In this document: positions 1 through 6,144 of the stretch, piece after piece
How positions within the stretch are numbered: the stretch's first letter is position 1
Layout of the letters: the number at the start of each line of letters is the position of its first letter
Source: an uncultured Dehalococcoidia bacterium
GTDB lineage: Bacteria > Chloroflexota > Dehalococcoidia > Lucifugimonadales > GCA-2712585
Direction: 5' to 3'
DNA length: 7,264 bases
NCBI GenBank assembly: GCA_913052045.1
Contig: CAJXDJ010000041.1
Span: 1-7,264 of the forward strand
Notes under the pieces: model-generated
What the model saw: the letters and a program-made list of their open reading frames with translations, nothing else
The model's database searches: none
What the model was told of the DNA's origin: nothing
Made by a program: the position numbers and the translations under genes

Positions 1-323
1 CACAATCAGAATGGTTTCTCAATCGGTTGTTTCCTTCAAAGCAAGATGAAAATTCTGATTTGGTCCGTTCATTACATAAGGCCTTTGCTACCATGGGAGT
101 TCCGTTGATCACACCTCCAGGCAGTGGTGGAGGAGGACCGTGGTCGATATTCACCACGGAATTCGGCATGCCCATGATCAGAAGTGTAGGCGTTGGTGTT
201 GGGGGAGGGACTGGTGGTCCAAATGAATTTATGGTTATTGACGGAAAGGGCCCCGCAGGAGGACTGGTAGAATGTGAGTTGTCTCACATGCACATATTAA
301 AAGCATACGCAGAGGAGAATTAA
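1..323 (+). CDS. M20-family metallopeptidase, C-terminal fragment with a degenerate metal site
   Basis: The reading frame is open from base 3 to the TAA at 321-323 (about 106 residues), so this is the end of a gene that begins upstream. A TTG at 27 is in frame but need not be the start. The fragment resembles the C-terminal catalytic segment of M20 peptidases (CNDP/ArgE/DapE-like zinc or manganese amidohydrolases). It has an AFATMGVPL helix, a Gly-rich GSGGGGPWSIFTTEFGMP stretch, then the family's G-G-x-x-x-PNE signature followed by a hydrophobic strand and a closing helix ending in AYAEEN. In active members this signature reads GG-x-H-x-PNE, and its His is a metal ligand. Here the codon at 213-215 is Gly. 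The substrate cannot be inferred. The stop abuts the ATG of the next gene, whose ribosome site (GAGGAG, 312-317) lies inside this coding end, so the two are translationally coupled. Confidence 0.75.
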   Translation, partial: QSEWFLNRLFPSKQDENSDLVRSLHKAFATMGVPLITPPGSGGGGPWSIFTTEFGMPMIRSVGVGVGGGTGGPNEFMVIDGKGPAGGLVECELSHMHILKAYAEEN

Positions 324-2288
324 ATGAATCGTCAAGATCTTATCCATCACATAGCGTCAGAGTTTGATGAACAGAGGGCCCTAGGCACGGCCGTGCATAT
401 GACACAATTTTATCGATCACCGGGATCAGAAGGATATCACAGAGCTACCGATTTTGTTCATAAGGTGTTGGATGAGAATAATTTAGATAAGGTTTGGGTA
501 GAAAGATTTCCCCTAGATGGAGAGACGAAGTTCCTCAATCAAAAAATGCCAATGTCGTGGGAGCCCTATAGCGCGGAGTTGAGATTGAGCTCGTCGGAAG
601 GAGAATTGCTTGTCTCATACGAGAGTGCATATTCATGTTTGCCTTGGTGGACACAGCCAACTCCAGAAGGAGGAGTGACCCTAGATGTTGTAGATGTTGG
701 GACTGGTGAAAATGAGGAAGATTACACGAAGAAGGATGTGAAAGGCAAAATAGCTTTTATTCGTGGCACCACTAGACCTACAGGGTTCGCCCACGCAGCA
801 AATTTGGCAATGGCAGCCGGAGTAGCAGGGATCATTACTGACTATCTCCTGTATCAAACGGCACCATTTAGGACACGAGAATCTTTACCAGAACCCGTTC
901 AATTGTTGCGTATGCCTTCCCAACAATTCAATAACTGTTGGGCTATTGTGGTTAATTACCACGCAGCCGAACGTCTGTCCGCCCAAATCGCCAAAGGATT
1001 TAATAAGGTCTTTTGCGATATCAAATGTCGTAGTTTTAAGGGCGAAGCGCAGAATCTACTGGCAGATATCGAGGGTACCGACAAGAAAGATGAATTTATA
1101 CAGTTTGTGTGTCATTCGACCGCCGGAACTAGACCTGGGTCCAATTGCGCATCTGGACCGGCAGTACTTGCAGAAATGGGTCGCACAATAAAATCACTGA
1201 TAGATAGTGGAAGAATACCTAGGCCAAGTAGATCCATACGTTTTCTAATTAATGTCGAAGGTCATGGGACCAAGAATTATATAACTAACCATCGGGAAGA
1301 TCTTGGTAAGACACAGGTTGTAATAGCTTTAGATAGTGTTGGCCATGACCAACGAAAGTGTTTTTCGGCTCTTATGTTTTATCATTCTCCCGATTCCTTG
1401 CCAACATATGTTAACGATTTCTACGTTAGTATTATGGAAGCTGCACCAAAGGAAACCAGATGGGTTTTCAACAGCGAAAACAATATACCTTTCGTTAACT
1501 TTACTGATTTGCCCTATACTCCTTGGAGTGATAATAAATACTACCCGGTTTTCGGTATTCCGTCTCCATTAATAATGTCTTGGCCGGATCTATACTTCCA
1601 TACAAGCATGCTTACACCTGATAAATTGGACCCACAGGTTATGCGTCGATGCGGTATTACTACTGCAATAGCTGCCTTAGAGCTAGCCTACGCAGGTCCT
1701 GGTGAAGCAAAAGACATTATGAGAACCGTGGCAACAAGGAGTCAATATAGACTAAATCAAATTGCAATAGGAGCAAAGGGAACTAAAGATGAGGGTAGAG
1801 TTCGGCGTCGTCTGGCCCTGCTGGCTAAGCGCGACCAACTGGCGGTCGCATCGGCTATTAACCTTACCAACGAAAAAGAACAGGCTGAAAACCCGGAATT
1901 GAATACTACTAGTGAACGCCTTCAACAGGATATTGCTGATACACTAAAGGAAGTTTCCAGTCTTCTGCAGGATGAGCAGGAGATGGAGTTTCCCGCAGGC
2001 AATGTGGTGCCGAAACGTATGGTAGAACGTGATCCTCCAGGTCTAGCTGGAACACCATATTGGGATTTATACCAGATGACAGAAGAGATGAAACAACGTG
2101 ATAGCAAAATGATTTACGATTCCATTCGCGTCATTGCTGATGAAGCTTGGAACTGGGCTGACGGCAAGCGGACCGTCAACGAGATCACAGCAGGGATAGG
2201 AGCTGAATTTGACTTTGATCTCGAAGGCCGACACATCTTGAAGTTGTTTCAAGGCCTGGAGAGCAAGGGATTAGTTAGTTTTAGCTAA
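324..2288 (+). CDS. M28-like peptidase-fold protein with PA-type insert and C-terminal winged-helix-like domain; metal site degenerate
   Basis: A 654-residue protein starting at ATG directly after the upstream TAA, with GAGGAG six bases before it. No signal peptide or membrane segment is visible, so it is probably cytoplasmic. Domain order: N-terminal M28-type helices (1-90); PA-like insert (about 115-235) with VDVGTGENEEDY, DVKGKIAFIRG and an AANLAMAAGVAGIIT helix; M28 core (about 240-460); a charged helical linker (470-560); and a compact ADGKRTVNEI...LESKGLVSF domain (about 605-654) like PqqD/winged-helix modules. The core keeps H264, E312, D337 and H426. The usual D-N-A-S-G motif, carrying the bridging metal Asp, reads N274-C-A-S-G. 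The second Glu of the EE pair is G313, and the Asp after the last His (HTSxDTPD) is L430. Related M28-like families also lack the EE pair, so loss of activity is likely but not certain. It could be an inactive binding protein or act on an unusual amide. Confidence 0.7.
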   Translation: MNRQDLIHHIASEFDEQRALGTAVHMTQFYRSPGSEGYHRATDFVHKVLDENNLDKVWVERFPLDGETKFLNQKMPMSWEPYSAELRLSSSEGELLVSYESAYSCLPWWTQPTPEGGVTLDVVDVGTGENEEDYTKKDVKGKIAFIRGTTRPTGFAHAANLAMAAGVAGIITDYLLYQTAPFRTRESLPEPVQLLRMPSQQFNNCWAIVVNYHAAERLSAQIAKGFNKVFCDIKCRSFKGEAQNLLADIEGTDKKDEFIQFVCHSTAGTRPGSNCASGPAVLAEMGRTIKSLIDSGRIPRPSRSIRFLINVEGHGTKNYITNHREDLGKTQVVIALDSVGHDQRKCFSALMFYHSPDSLPTYVNDFYVSIMEAAPKETRWVFNSENNIPFVNFTDLPYTPWSDNKYYPVFGIPSPLIMSWPDLYFHTSMLTPDKLDPQVMRRCGITTAIAALELAYAGPGEAKDIMRTVATRSQYRLNQIAIGAKGTKDEGRVRRRLALLAKRDQLAVASAINLTNEKEQAENPELNTTSERLQQDIADTLKEVSSLLQDEQEMEFPAGNVVPKRMVERDPPGLAGTPYWDLYQMTEEMKQRDSKMIYDSIRVIADEAWNWADGKRTVNEITAGIGAEFDFDLEGRHILKLFQGLESKGLVSFS

Positions 2289-2358
2289 TTCTATAGCCTA
2301 TATTATACAAGCGGATCTGATAGTGATTCAGTGGGGAGTGTGATATAGGATTAGAGTT

Positions 2359-3243
2359 TTAACCAGCTAATAGGGCTTCCATCTCTTTCCAGAGAGCCTT
2401 CTTGTCTTCCAGAGAAGGCTGGTAAAGAGGTGGACGTGTGGGTCCCATGGGTCTACCAACTACGTTCATGGCTTCTTTAACGAGTATGGGCATTGGTTCT
2501 CTGCCTATTATTTTCATGACGGGAATTATGGAGAGTTGCTTTTGTAAGGCGGTTTGGTTATCAGAGGTTTGCCAGCTACTAAATATGTTAGTAAGAATCG
2601 TTGGCATTGGGCACGCGAATGCCATTATCCCGCCAGCAGCTCCCGAAGCGAGTGATGGTAGGAATGCATCGTCTATTCCTTGGAGTAGGTTGCATCCACC
2701 TGGAAGTGCCTGACCTATCTGTATCACATCTTTCAGAGTACCGCTCGACTCTTTGACGCCAATAATGTTTGGGAACTTATTGACATAGCGGATCACATTT
2801 TCTGCTCCTAAGTTTATCGAAACCCTAGAAGGGGAATTGAAAAGTACCAGAGGAAGCGTAGTCTGCTGTGAGATACGCTCTAATAACAATTCGAATTGTC
2901 TAGCGTTGTGTTTGTAAAAGGGGGGTGGAGTTATCATCATAGCAGATGCGCCCTTTTCTTCAATCGCATTGGCGAATTCGACGATTTCGCTTTCCATAGG
3001 AATAAAACATCCTACAACTATAGGCACTCTCCCTTTCACCACATCTACTGTGATATCTACAACCCGGAGACGCTCTGTAGGATTAAGGCTTAAGCCTTCA
3101 CCGGTTCCTCCAAGGATACAGATCCCATCTACGCCTGCTTGGAGTTGGTACTCTAGTTCTTGAGCAAGAATTTCATCATCCAACGAGTACTGTTCTGAGA
3201 ATGGAGTTAACATTGAAGTTATGACGCCACGCAATTCTACCAT
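2359..3243 (-). CDS. DapA/N-acetylneuraminate lyase family protein with altered catalytic triad
   Basis: A 294-residue TIM-barrel protein of the usual length for the DHDPS/NAL/KDG-aldolase superfamily, which forms a Schiff base between a Lys and a 2-oxo acid substrate. Visible landmarks are GGTGEGLSL at 45-53 (family GTTGES), TPPPFYK at 105-111, FNSPSR at 135-140, GVKESSG with the Schiff-base K164, and GIDDAFLPSLASGAAGGIMAF at 189-209. R140, which contacts the substrate carboxylate in DapA, is kept. The proton-relay residues are changed: the first Thr of GTTGE is G46 and the catalytic Tyr is F135, while the other triad Tyr (Y110) remains. A true lysine-pathway DapA is therefore unlikely; an aldolase, dehydratase or hydratase on another 2-oxo acid is possible. 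The ATG has GAGGA (3250-3254) six bases upstream and a strong promoter just beyond. It converges on the M28-like gene, with 70 bases between them. Confidence 0.85.
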   Translation of the reverse strand: MVELRGVITSMLTPFSEQYSLDDEILAQELEYQLQAGVDGICILGGTGEGLSLNPTERLRVVDITVDVVKGRVPIVVGCFIPMESEIVEFANAIEEKGASAMMITPPPFYKHNARQFELLLERISQQTTLPLVLFNSPSRVSINLGAENVIRYVNKFPNIIGVKESSGTLKDVIQIGQALPGGCNLLQGIDDAFLPSLASGAAGGIMAFACPMPTILTNIFSSWQTSDNQTALQKQLSIIPVMKIIGREPMPILVKEAMNVVGRPMGPTRPPLYQPSLEDKKALWKEMEALLAG

Positions 3244-3273
3244 TAGAAATCCTCGCGATTAAAGTTAGGATTC

Positions 3274-3302
3274 ATTATAGACCTCGATAATTAACTGCTC
3301 AA
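3274..3302 (-). promoter_or_regulatory. Sigma-70-type promoter of the DapA-family gene
   Basis: On the minus strand, TTGAGC (3297-3302) and a perfect TATAAT (3274-3279) are separated by exactly 17 bases. The expected transcript would start near 3267 and have a leader of about 24 bases carrying the GAGGA site and the ATG at 3243. This gives the DapA-family gene its own transcript, independent of any read-through from the thiolase upstream. The rest of the 172-base spacer (3244-3415) is AT-rich; I see no convincing terminator for the thiolase in it. Confidence 0.7.
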
Positions 3303-3415
3303 CAGTAGGGTTCACGATAATAACATTCATTTTATTCGGTTTTGCGTTGAGATCTTATAAATCTTGAGAAAAGAAGTTTTATGGAATTGTCGGGGTTTTT
3401 TAATAGACTTAGTTT

Positions 3416-4594
3416 TCATCGGGATATAACCATGGCTATTCCCTGACCCCCTCCTATACATAAAGTGGTAAGGCCGTTCTCACTATCTCGTTTTTCCATT
3501 TCGAAGAGCAATGTTGTTAATAGACGAGCGCCACTAGCTCCTATAGGATGTCCTAAGGCTATAGCCCCTCCGTTTACATTGGTCTTACTCCAGTCTAGAT
3601 CCAACTTTCTTCCTGCTGCAATGACCTGCACCGCGAAAGCCTCGTTTATTTCTACTAAATCCATGTCGATTATGGATTTTCCTGCCTTCTTAAGGGCCTT
3701 TTGAGTGGCTCCATGGGGACCCAACCCCATCAATTTAGGCTCCAAAGCGGTAGAGGCATAACTTTCGATATAAGCTCTCGGCCTGACGCCGAGCTTTTTC
3801 GCTGTAGTCTCCGAAGTTATGATAAGCGCTGATGCTCCGTCATTAATTCCTGAAGAATTACCCGCTGTAACAACGCCAGACATATCAAAAACTGGCTTCA
3901 ATGATTTGAGCTTGTCTAGTGTACTACCGAAACGTGGATGCTCATCTTCATCAATGATAATTTCGCTGCTTCGACTTTGTGGTACGGACACCGGAATGAT
4001 TTCGTCTTTGAAAACACCCAATTTTATAGCTTTTTCGGTACGTAGTTGGCTTTCTAAAGCGTAGGCATCAGCCTCCTCTCGAGTAATATTATATGTGGCG
4101 GCCAGATGTTCGGCTGTGATTCCCATATGGCTATTGATCATGCAATCGTACAGACCATCATTAATCATAGAATCTATGATTTCCCCATTTCCTAGTTGGA
4201 ACCCGAATCGTGCTTCAGGAATAATGTAGGGAGCTTGACTCATACTTTCCATTCCCCCTGCAACGACTATACTAGCGTCCATAGCCTTTATTGTTTGGGC
4301 TGCAATGATAATAGCCTTTAGTCCGGAGCCACATACTTTGTTGATGGTAATAGCGGGGGTTTCATTCGGTAGACCCGCCTTTAGTGTCGACTGGCGTGCC
4401 GGATTCATTCCTTGGCCAGAGGAAAGAACGTTACCCATAATAACTTCGTCAACACAAGTCGGTTTGATTTTCGATCTTTCTAGTGCTGCCTTTATGACTA
4501 TGCCGCCGAGCTCTACTGCTTTCAGTGAGGAAAGACCACCACCGAATTTTCCTATAGGGGTGCGCACTGCACTTATTATTACGGGTTTTTCCAT
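3416..4594 (-). CDS. Thiolase, acetyl-CoA C-acetyltransferase type
   Basis: A 392-residue protein of typical length that aligns over its whole span with thiolase II enzymes (AtoB/PhaA type). These reversibly condense two acetyl-CoA to acetoacetyl-CoA, or thiolyse 3-oxoacyl-CoA, in the cytoplasm. The catalytic residues are all visible: nucleophile C88 in NKVCGSG, N317 in NEAF, H349 in GHPIGASG and C379 in CIGGGQG. The amino end (PVIISAVRTPIGKFGG) and GGMESMSQAPY are also classic. The chain-length preference cannot be told from sequence, so acetyl-CoA acetyltransferase versus a degradative 3-ketoacyl-CoA thiolase stays open. The ATG is preceded by a strong AGGAGGA (4599-4605 on the plus strand). 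The gene faces away from the VOC gene across a short divergent spacer and is followed, after 172 bases, by the DapA-family gene on the same strand. Confidence 0.93.
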   Translation of the reverse strand: MEKPVIISAVRTPIGKFGGGLSSLKAVELGGIVIKAALERSKIKPTCVDEVIMGNVLSSGQGMNPARQSTLKAGLPNETPAITINKVCGSGLKAIIIAAQTIKAMDASIVVAGGMESMSQAPYIIPEARFGFQLGNGEIIDSMINDGLYDCMINSHMGITAEHLAATYNITREEADAYALESQLRTEKAIKLGVFKDEIIPVSVPQSRSSEIIIDEDEHPRFGSTLDKLKSLKPVFDMSGVVTAGNSSGINDGASALIITSETTAKKLGVRPRAYIESYASTALEPKLMGLGPHGATQKALKKAGKSIIDMDLVEINEAFAVQVIAAGRKLDLDWSKTNVNGGAIALGHPIGASGARLLTTLLFEMEKRDSENGLTTLCIGGGQGIAMVISR

Positions 4595-4693
4595 AACTTC
4601 CTCCTGATATAGGTAGATATATTGGTATAAGTATAAGATAGGGTATATGGAAAGGCTAAAATTATCTTATCTTAGGCTTGGAACAGGAGAAAT
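4595..4693. promoter_or_regulatory. Divergent control region between thiolase and VOC gene, with inverted repeat
   Basis: This 99-base AT-rich spacer must carry the promoters of both flanking genes. It contains a perfect 8-bp inverted repeat, ATAAGATA (4633-4640) and TATCTTAT (4663-4670), with 22 bases between the arms, so the centres are 30 bp apart, about three helical turns. Minus-strand TATACT (4630-4635) is a possible -10 for the thiolase and overlaps the left arm. Plus-strand TTGGTA (4622-4627) and TATATG (4644-4649), 16 bases apart, are a weak match for the VOC gene. No -35 for the thiolase is convincing. The symmetry would suit a regulator binding both half-sites, but the arms are low-complexity. 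Confidence 0.35.
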
Positions 4694-5074
4694 GTGATAG
4701 ATGAAATAGTTGGAATAACGGTGTGGACAGAGGACTTGGTGAAACTTAAGAAATTTTATCACCAAGTCCTTAAGTTGCCTCTGCATTCCCATCACCAGGA
4801 TTTTGTAGTTTTTAAATGGGGTGAAATGCGACTAAATATTGGATTGCATGACAGAGTACGCGGTATGAATCATGATCCATTCAGGATCATGATTCATTTA
4901 GGGACCGATAATATCTTGAAGGAAACGAACCGGTTACGCTCACTTGGTGTTGAATTCATACGACTCCCAGTGAAAGAATCATGGGGTGGATGGGTAGGGA
5001 CATTTAAAGACCCAGATGCTAACGTATTACAACTTCTACAATTGCCTAAGGGGAATGCCATTAAGGAGTGTTAG
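4694..5074 (+). CDS. VOC (glyoxalase/bleomycin-resistance fold) family protein
   Basis: A 126-residue protein, the size of one two-module VOC subunit that usually works as a dimer. The start is GTG with AGGAG (4685-4689) four bases before it; no in-frame ATG lies near, and the protein opens as VOC proteins do (GITVWTEDLVKLKKFYHQVLKLPL). The C-terminal strand GTFKDPDANVLQLLQ (102-116) is the family's DPDGN-x-x-E motif, with Q113 where the metal-binding Glu often sits; Gln is common in members of unknown function. The N-terminal strand also lacks an obvious ligand His, so metal binding is doubtful. The substrate is unknown. The neighbouring thiolase could hint at a CoA or 2-oxo acid substrate, but that is speculation. 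The gene overlaps queA tail to tail by four bases and contains two long inverted repeats, described separately. Confidence 0.8.
   Translation: MIDEIVGITVWTEDLVKLKKFYHQVLKLPLHSHHQDFVVFKWGEMRLNIGLHDRVRGMNHDPFRIMIHLGTDNILKETNRLRSLGVEFIRLPVKESWGGWVGTFKDPDANVLQLLQLPKGNAIKEC
4728..4783. repeat. 12-bp perfect inverted repeat inside the VOC gene, with an alternative fold
   Basis: AGGACTTGGTGA (4731-4742) and TCACCAAGTCCT (4759-4770) are exact reverse complements with a 16-base loop, starting 37 bases into the gene. A competing stem pairs CAGAGG-ACTT (4728-4737) with AAGT-(2-base bulge)-CCTCTG (4772-4783). A further 8-bp pair, AACTTAAG (4743-4750) and CTTAAGTT (4769-4776), overlaps both. The first two folds share bases 4731-4737 and so exclude each other in a transcript. 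Confidence 0.85.
4865..4897. repeat. 14-bp perfect inverted repeat inside the VOC gene
   Basis: ATGAATCATGATCC (4865-4878) and GGATCATGATTCAT (4884-4897) are perfect reverse complements around a 5-base loop (ATTCA). Each arm also contains the palindrome ATCATGAT (4869-4876 and 4886-4893), so two identical dyads sit 17 bp apart. The repeat lies wholly within coding sequence, over residues around GMNHDPFRIMIHLG. No T-run follows on either strand, so it does not look like an ordinary intrinsic terminator. Confidence 0.92.
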
Positions 5075-6093
5075 ACTATCAGCATAGCGTCTCCGAAAGA
5101 ATAGAATCTATATTGGTTTGCAATGGCGGCTTGATACGCAGCCATTAGTTTTTCCCAGTCCACTAAAGCAGATGTCAGTATAAGTGGTGTGCTACGTGGC
5201 AAGTGAAAGTTTGTTATTAGTCCATCAGTCAAACCTAATTGATAGCCTGGCATTATAAATACCTCGGCCCACCCGGAGACTTTGTCCAGGCCTTTGGTTT
5301 GTACATTTCCCCAAAGAGCAGTTTGTTCCAAAGTTCTAACAGATGTTGTGCCAACAGCGATTATTCTTCGTTGTTCTTTTCGTGCACTTTTTAATTCCGC
5401 TAGGGTTGAAGGAGGAATTTCAAAGTATTCTTTGTGAATCTTGTGGTAGTCCAGGTCGTCCACATTTACTGGACGGAAGGTATCTAATCCGATATGAAGA
5501 GTTATGTATGCTATGCGGATACCCTTTTCTTGGAGAGACCCTAAAAGTTGGTGAGTAAAATGAAGCCCAGCAGTTGGGGCCGCACTACTCCCCAGTATTT
5601 TGGCATACACAGTTTGATATCTTTCGGGATCTTCCACTTTGGTCTGGATGTATGGAGGTATTGGCAATTGACCCCATGTGTCCATGCCGAATTCACTGGA
5701 AAGTTTTAGTATTATGATTCCATCTGGCCTTTTCTCAACTATTTCCACATCAATATTTGGAGGCCTAATCTTAAATTTGTGGCCAGATCGTAGTTTTCTA
5801 CTTGGCCTTCCAATACTTTCCCAGAGGCCGTCTTGTGTCTTTCTAAGCAACAGAAATTCTACGCGGCGATTATCAGCGGTATGGGCGAAGATTCTACCGG
5901 AAATAACTCGACTGTCGTTAAGGATAAGGAGATCGTCTTTTTTAAGAAAGTTTGCTAAATAACAAAAATGTGAATGTTCTATAGCACCAGTGCTTTTGTC
6001 GAGTATTAATAGGCGGCTGTTATCACGTGGTTCTACAGGCGTTTGAGCCACATAGCTTTCCGGCAAAATATAGCTAAAGTCATTAGTTTTCAC
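5071..6093 (-). CDS. queA: S-adenosylmethionine:tRNA ribosyltransferase-isomerase
   Basis: A 340-residue protein, within the usual QueA range. It transfers and isomerises the ribosyl part of S-adenosylmethionine onto 7-aminomethyl-7-deazaguanine at position 34 of tRNA, giving epoxyqueuosine in the queuosine pathway. Diagnostic stretches run the full length: FSYILPESYVAQTPVEPRD near the start, LLILNDSRVISGRI, SSAAPTAGLHFT, HIGLDTFRPV, HKEYFEIP, VGTTSVRTLEQ, and DGLITNFHLPRSTPLILTSAL near the end. The start is GTG at 6091-6093; a stop four codons upstream leaves no room for a longer form, and the protein opens exactly like other QueA proteins. Its ribosome site is weak (AGAG seven bases before the GTG). 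No other queuosine genes (tgt, queG, queC-F) are in the window. It ends inside the stop codon of the VOC gene. Confidence 0.96.
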   Translation of the reverse strand: MKTNDFSYILPESYVAQTPVEPRDNSRLLILDKSTGAIEHSHFCYLANFLKKDDLLILNDSRVISGRIFAHTADNRRVEFLLLRKTQDGLWESIGRPSRKLRSGHKFKIRPPNIDVEIVEKRPDGIIILKLSSEFGMDTWGQLPIPPYIQTKVEDPERYQTVYAKILGSSAAPTAGLHFTHQLLGSLQEKGIRIAYITLHIGLDTFRPVNVDDLDYHKIHKEYFEIPPSTLAELKSARKEQRRIIAVGTTSVRTLEQTALWGNVQTKGLDKVSGWAEVFIMPGYQLGLTDGLITNFHLPRSTPLILTSALVDWEKLMAAYQAAIANQYRFYSFGDAMLIV

Positions 6094-6109
6094 AATGATG
6101 CTCTACAAC

Positions 6110-6138
6110 TTGCTCCTGGATTGGTGTGATGCTAGCAT
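6110..6138 (+). promoter_or_regulatory. Weak extended -10 promoter candidate for the hydantoinase-like gene
   Basis: TTGCTC (6110-6115) and TAGCAT (6133-6138) are 17 bases apart, and the -10 is preceded by TG-n (6130-6132), as in extended -10 promoters. Start of transcription would fall near 6145, leaving room for the GGAGG site at 6154-6158. Each box is a poor match alone. A second candidate (TTGGTG/TAGTAT, 6121-6149) was dropped because its transcript would start inside the ribosome site. Confidence 0.25.
6129..6138. promoter_or_regulatory. 10-bp palindrome, possible operator in the queA/hydantoinase spacer
   Basis: ATGCTAGCAT is a perfect 10-bp palindrome in the 71-base spacer between the divergent genes. 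It coincides with the plus-strand extended -10 candidate and with the predicted start of the queA transcript, so a bound dimer could affect both. No regulator gene lies nearby and a palindrome this short can arise by chance. Confidence 0.3.
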
Positions 6139-6144
6139 AGCCTT

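Noticed and set aside
72..293. Open frames on the opposite strand or in other frames inside the main genes, such as 72-293, 946-1191, 3465-3704 and 6288-6569.
   Set aside because: They lie within genes with clear family motifs, show no protein family features and lack good ribosome sites; they are shadows.
901..942. Overlapping small inverted repeats in the M28-like gene: AATTGTTG/CAACAATT and CCCAACA/TGTTGGG.
   Set aside because: Arms of 7 and 8 bp in a long coding region are at chance level, although the competing layout resembles the VOC hairpin.
2297..2360. CCTATAT (2297-2303) and ATATAGG (2343-2349) flank a small CTGA/TCAG stem and are followed by TTTT, between two convergent genes.
   Set aside because: The outer stem is AT-rich with a 39-base loop, so it is too weak to call a terminator.
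2359..3243. Naming the DapA-family gene dapA.
   Set aside because: Loss of the catalytic Tyr and the first Thr of GTTGE, and absence of other lysine-pathway genes, argue against a true 4-hydroxy-tetrahydrodipicolinate synthase.
3346..3369. TTGAGA direct repeat around a partial palindrome (TTGAGA, 11 bases, TTGAGA) in the thiolase/DapA spacer.
   Set aside because: It is imperfect, lies upstream of the clear promoter, and shows no terminator features; it may be chance in AT-rich DNA.
4163..4181. A 19-bp palindrome with 9-bp arms, AATCATAGA and TCTATGATT, inside the thiolase gene.
   Set aside because: Arms of 9 bp are expected about once by chance in a window of this size, and it sits in well-conserved coding sequence.
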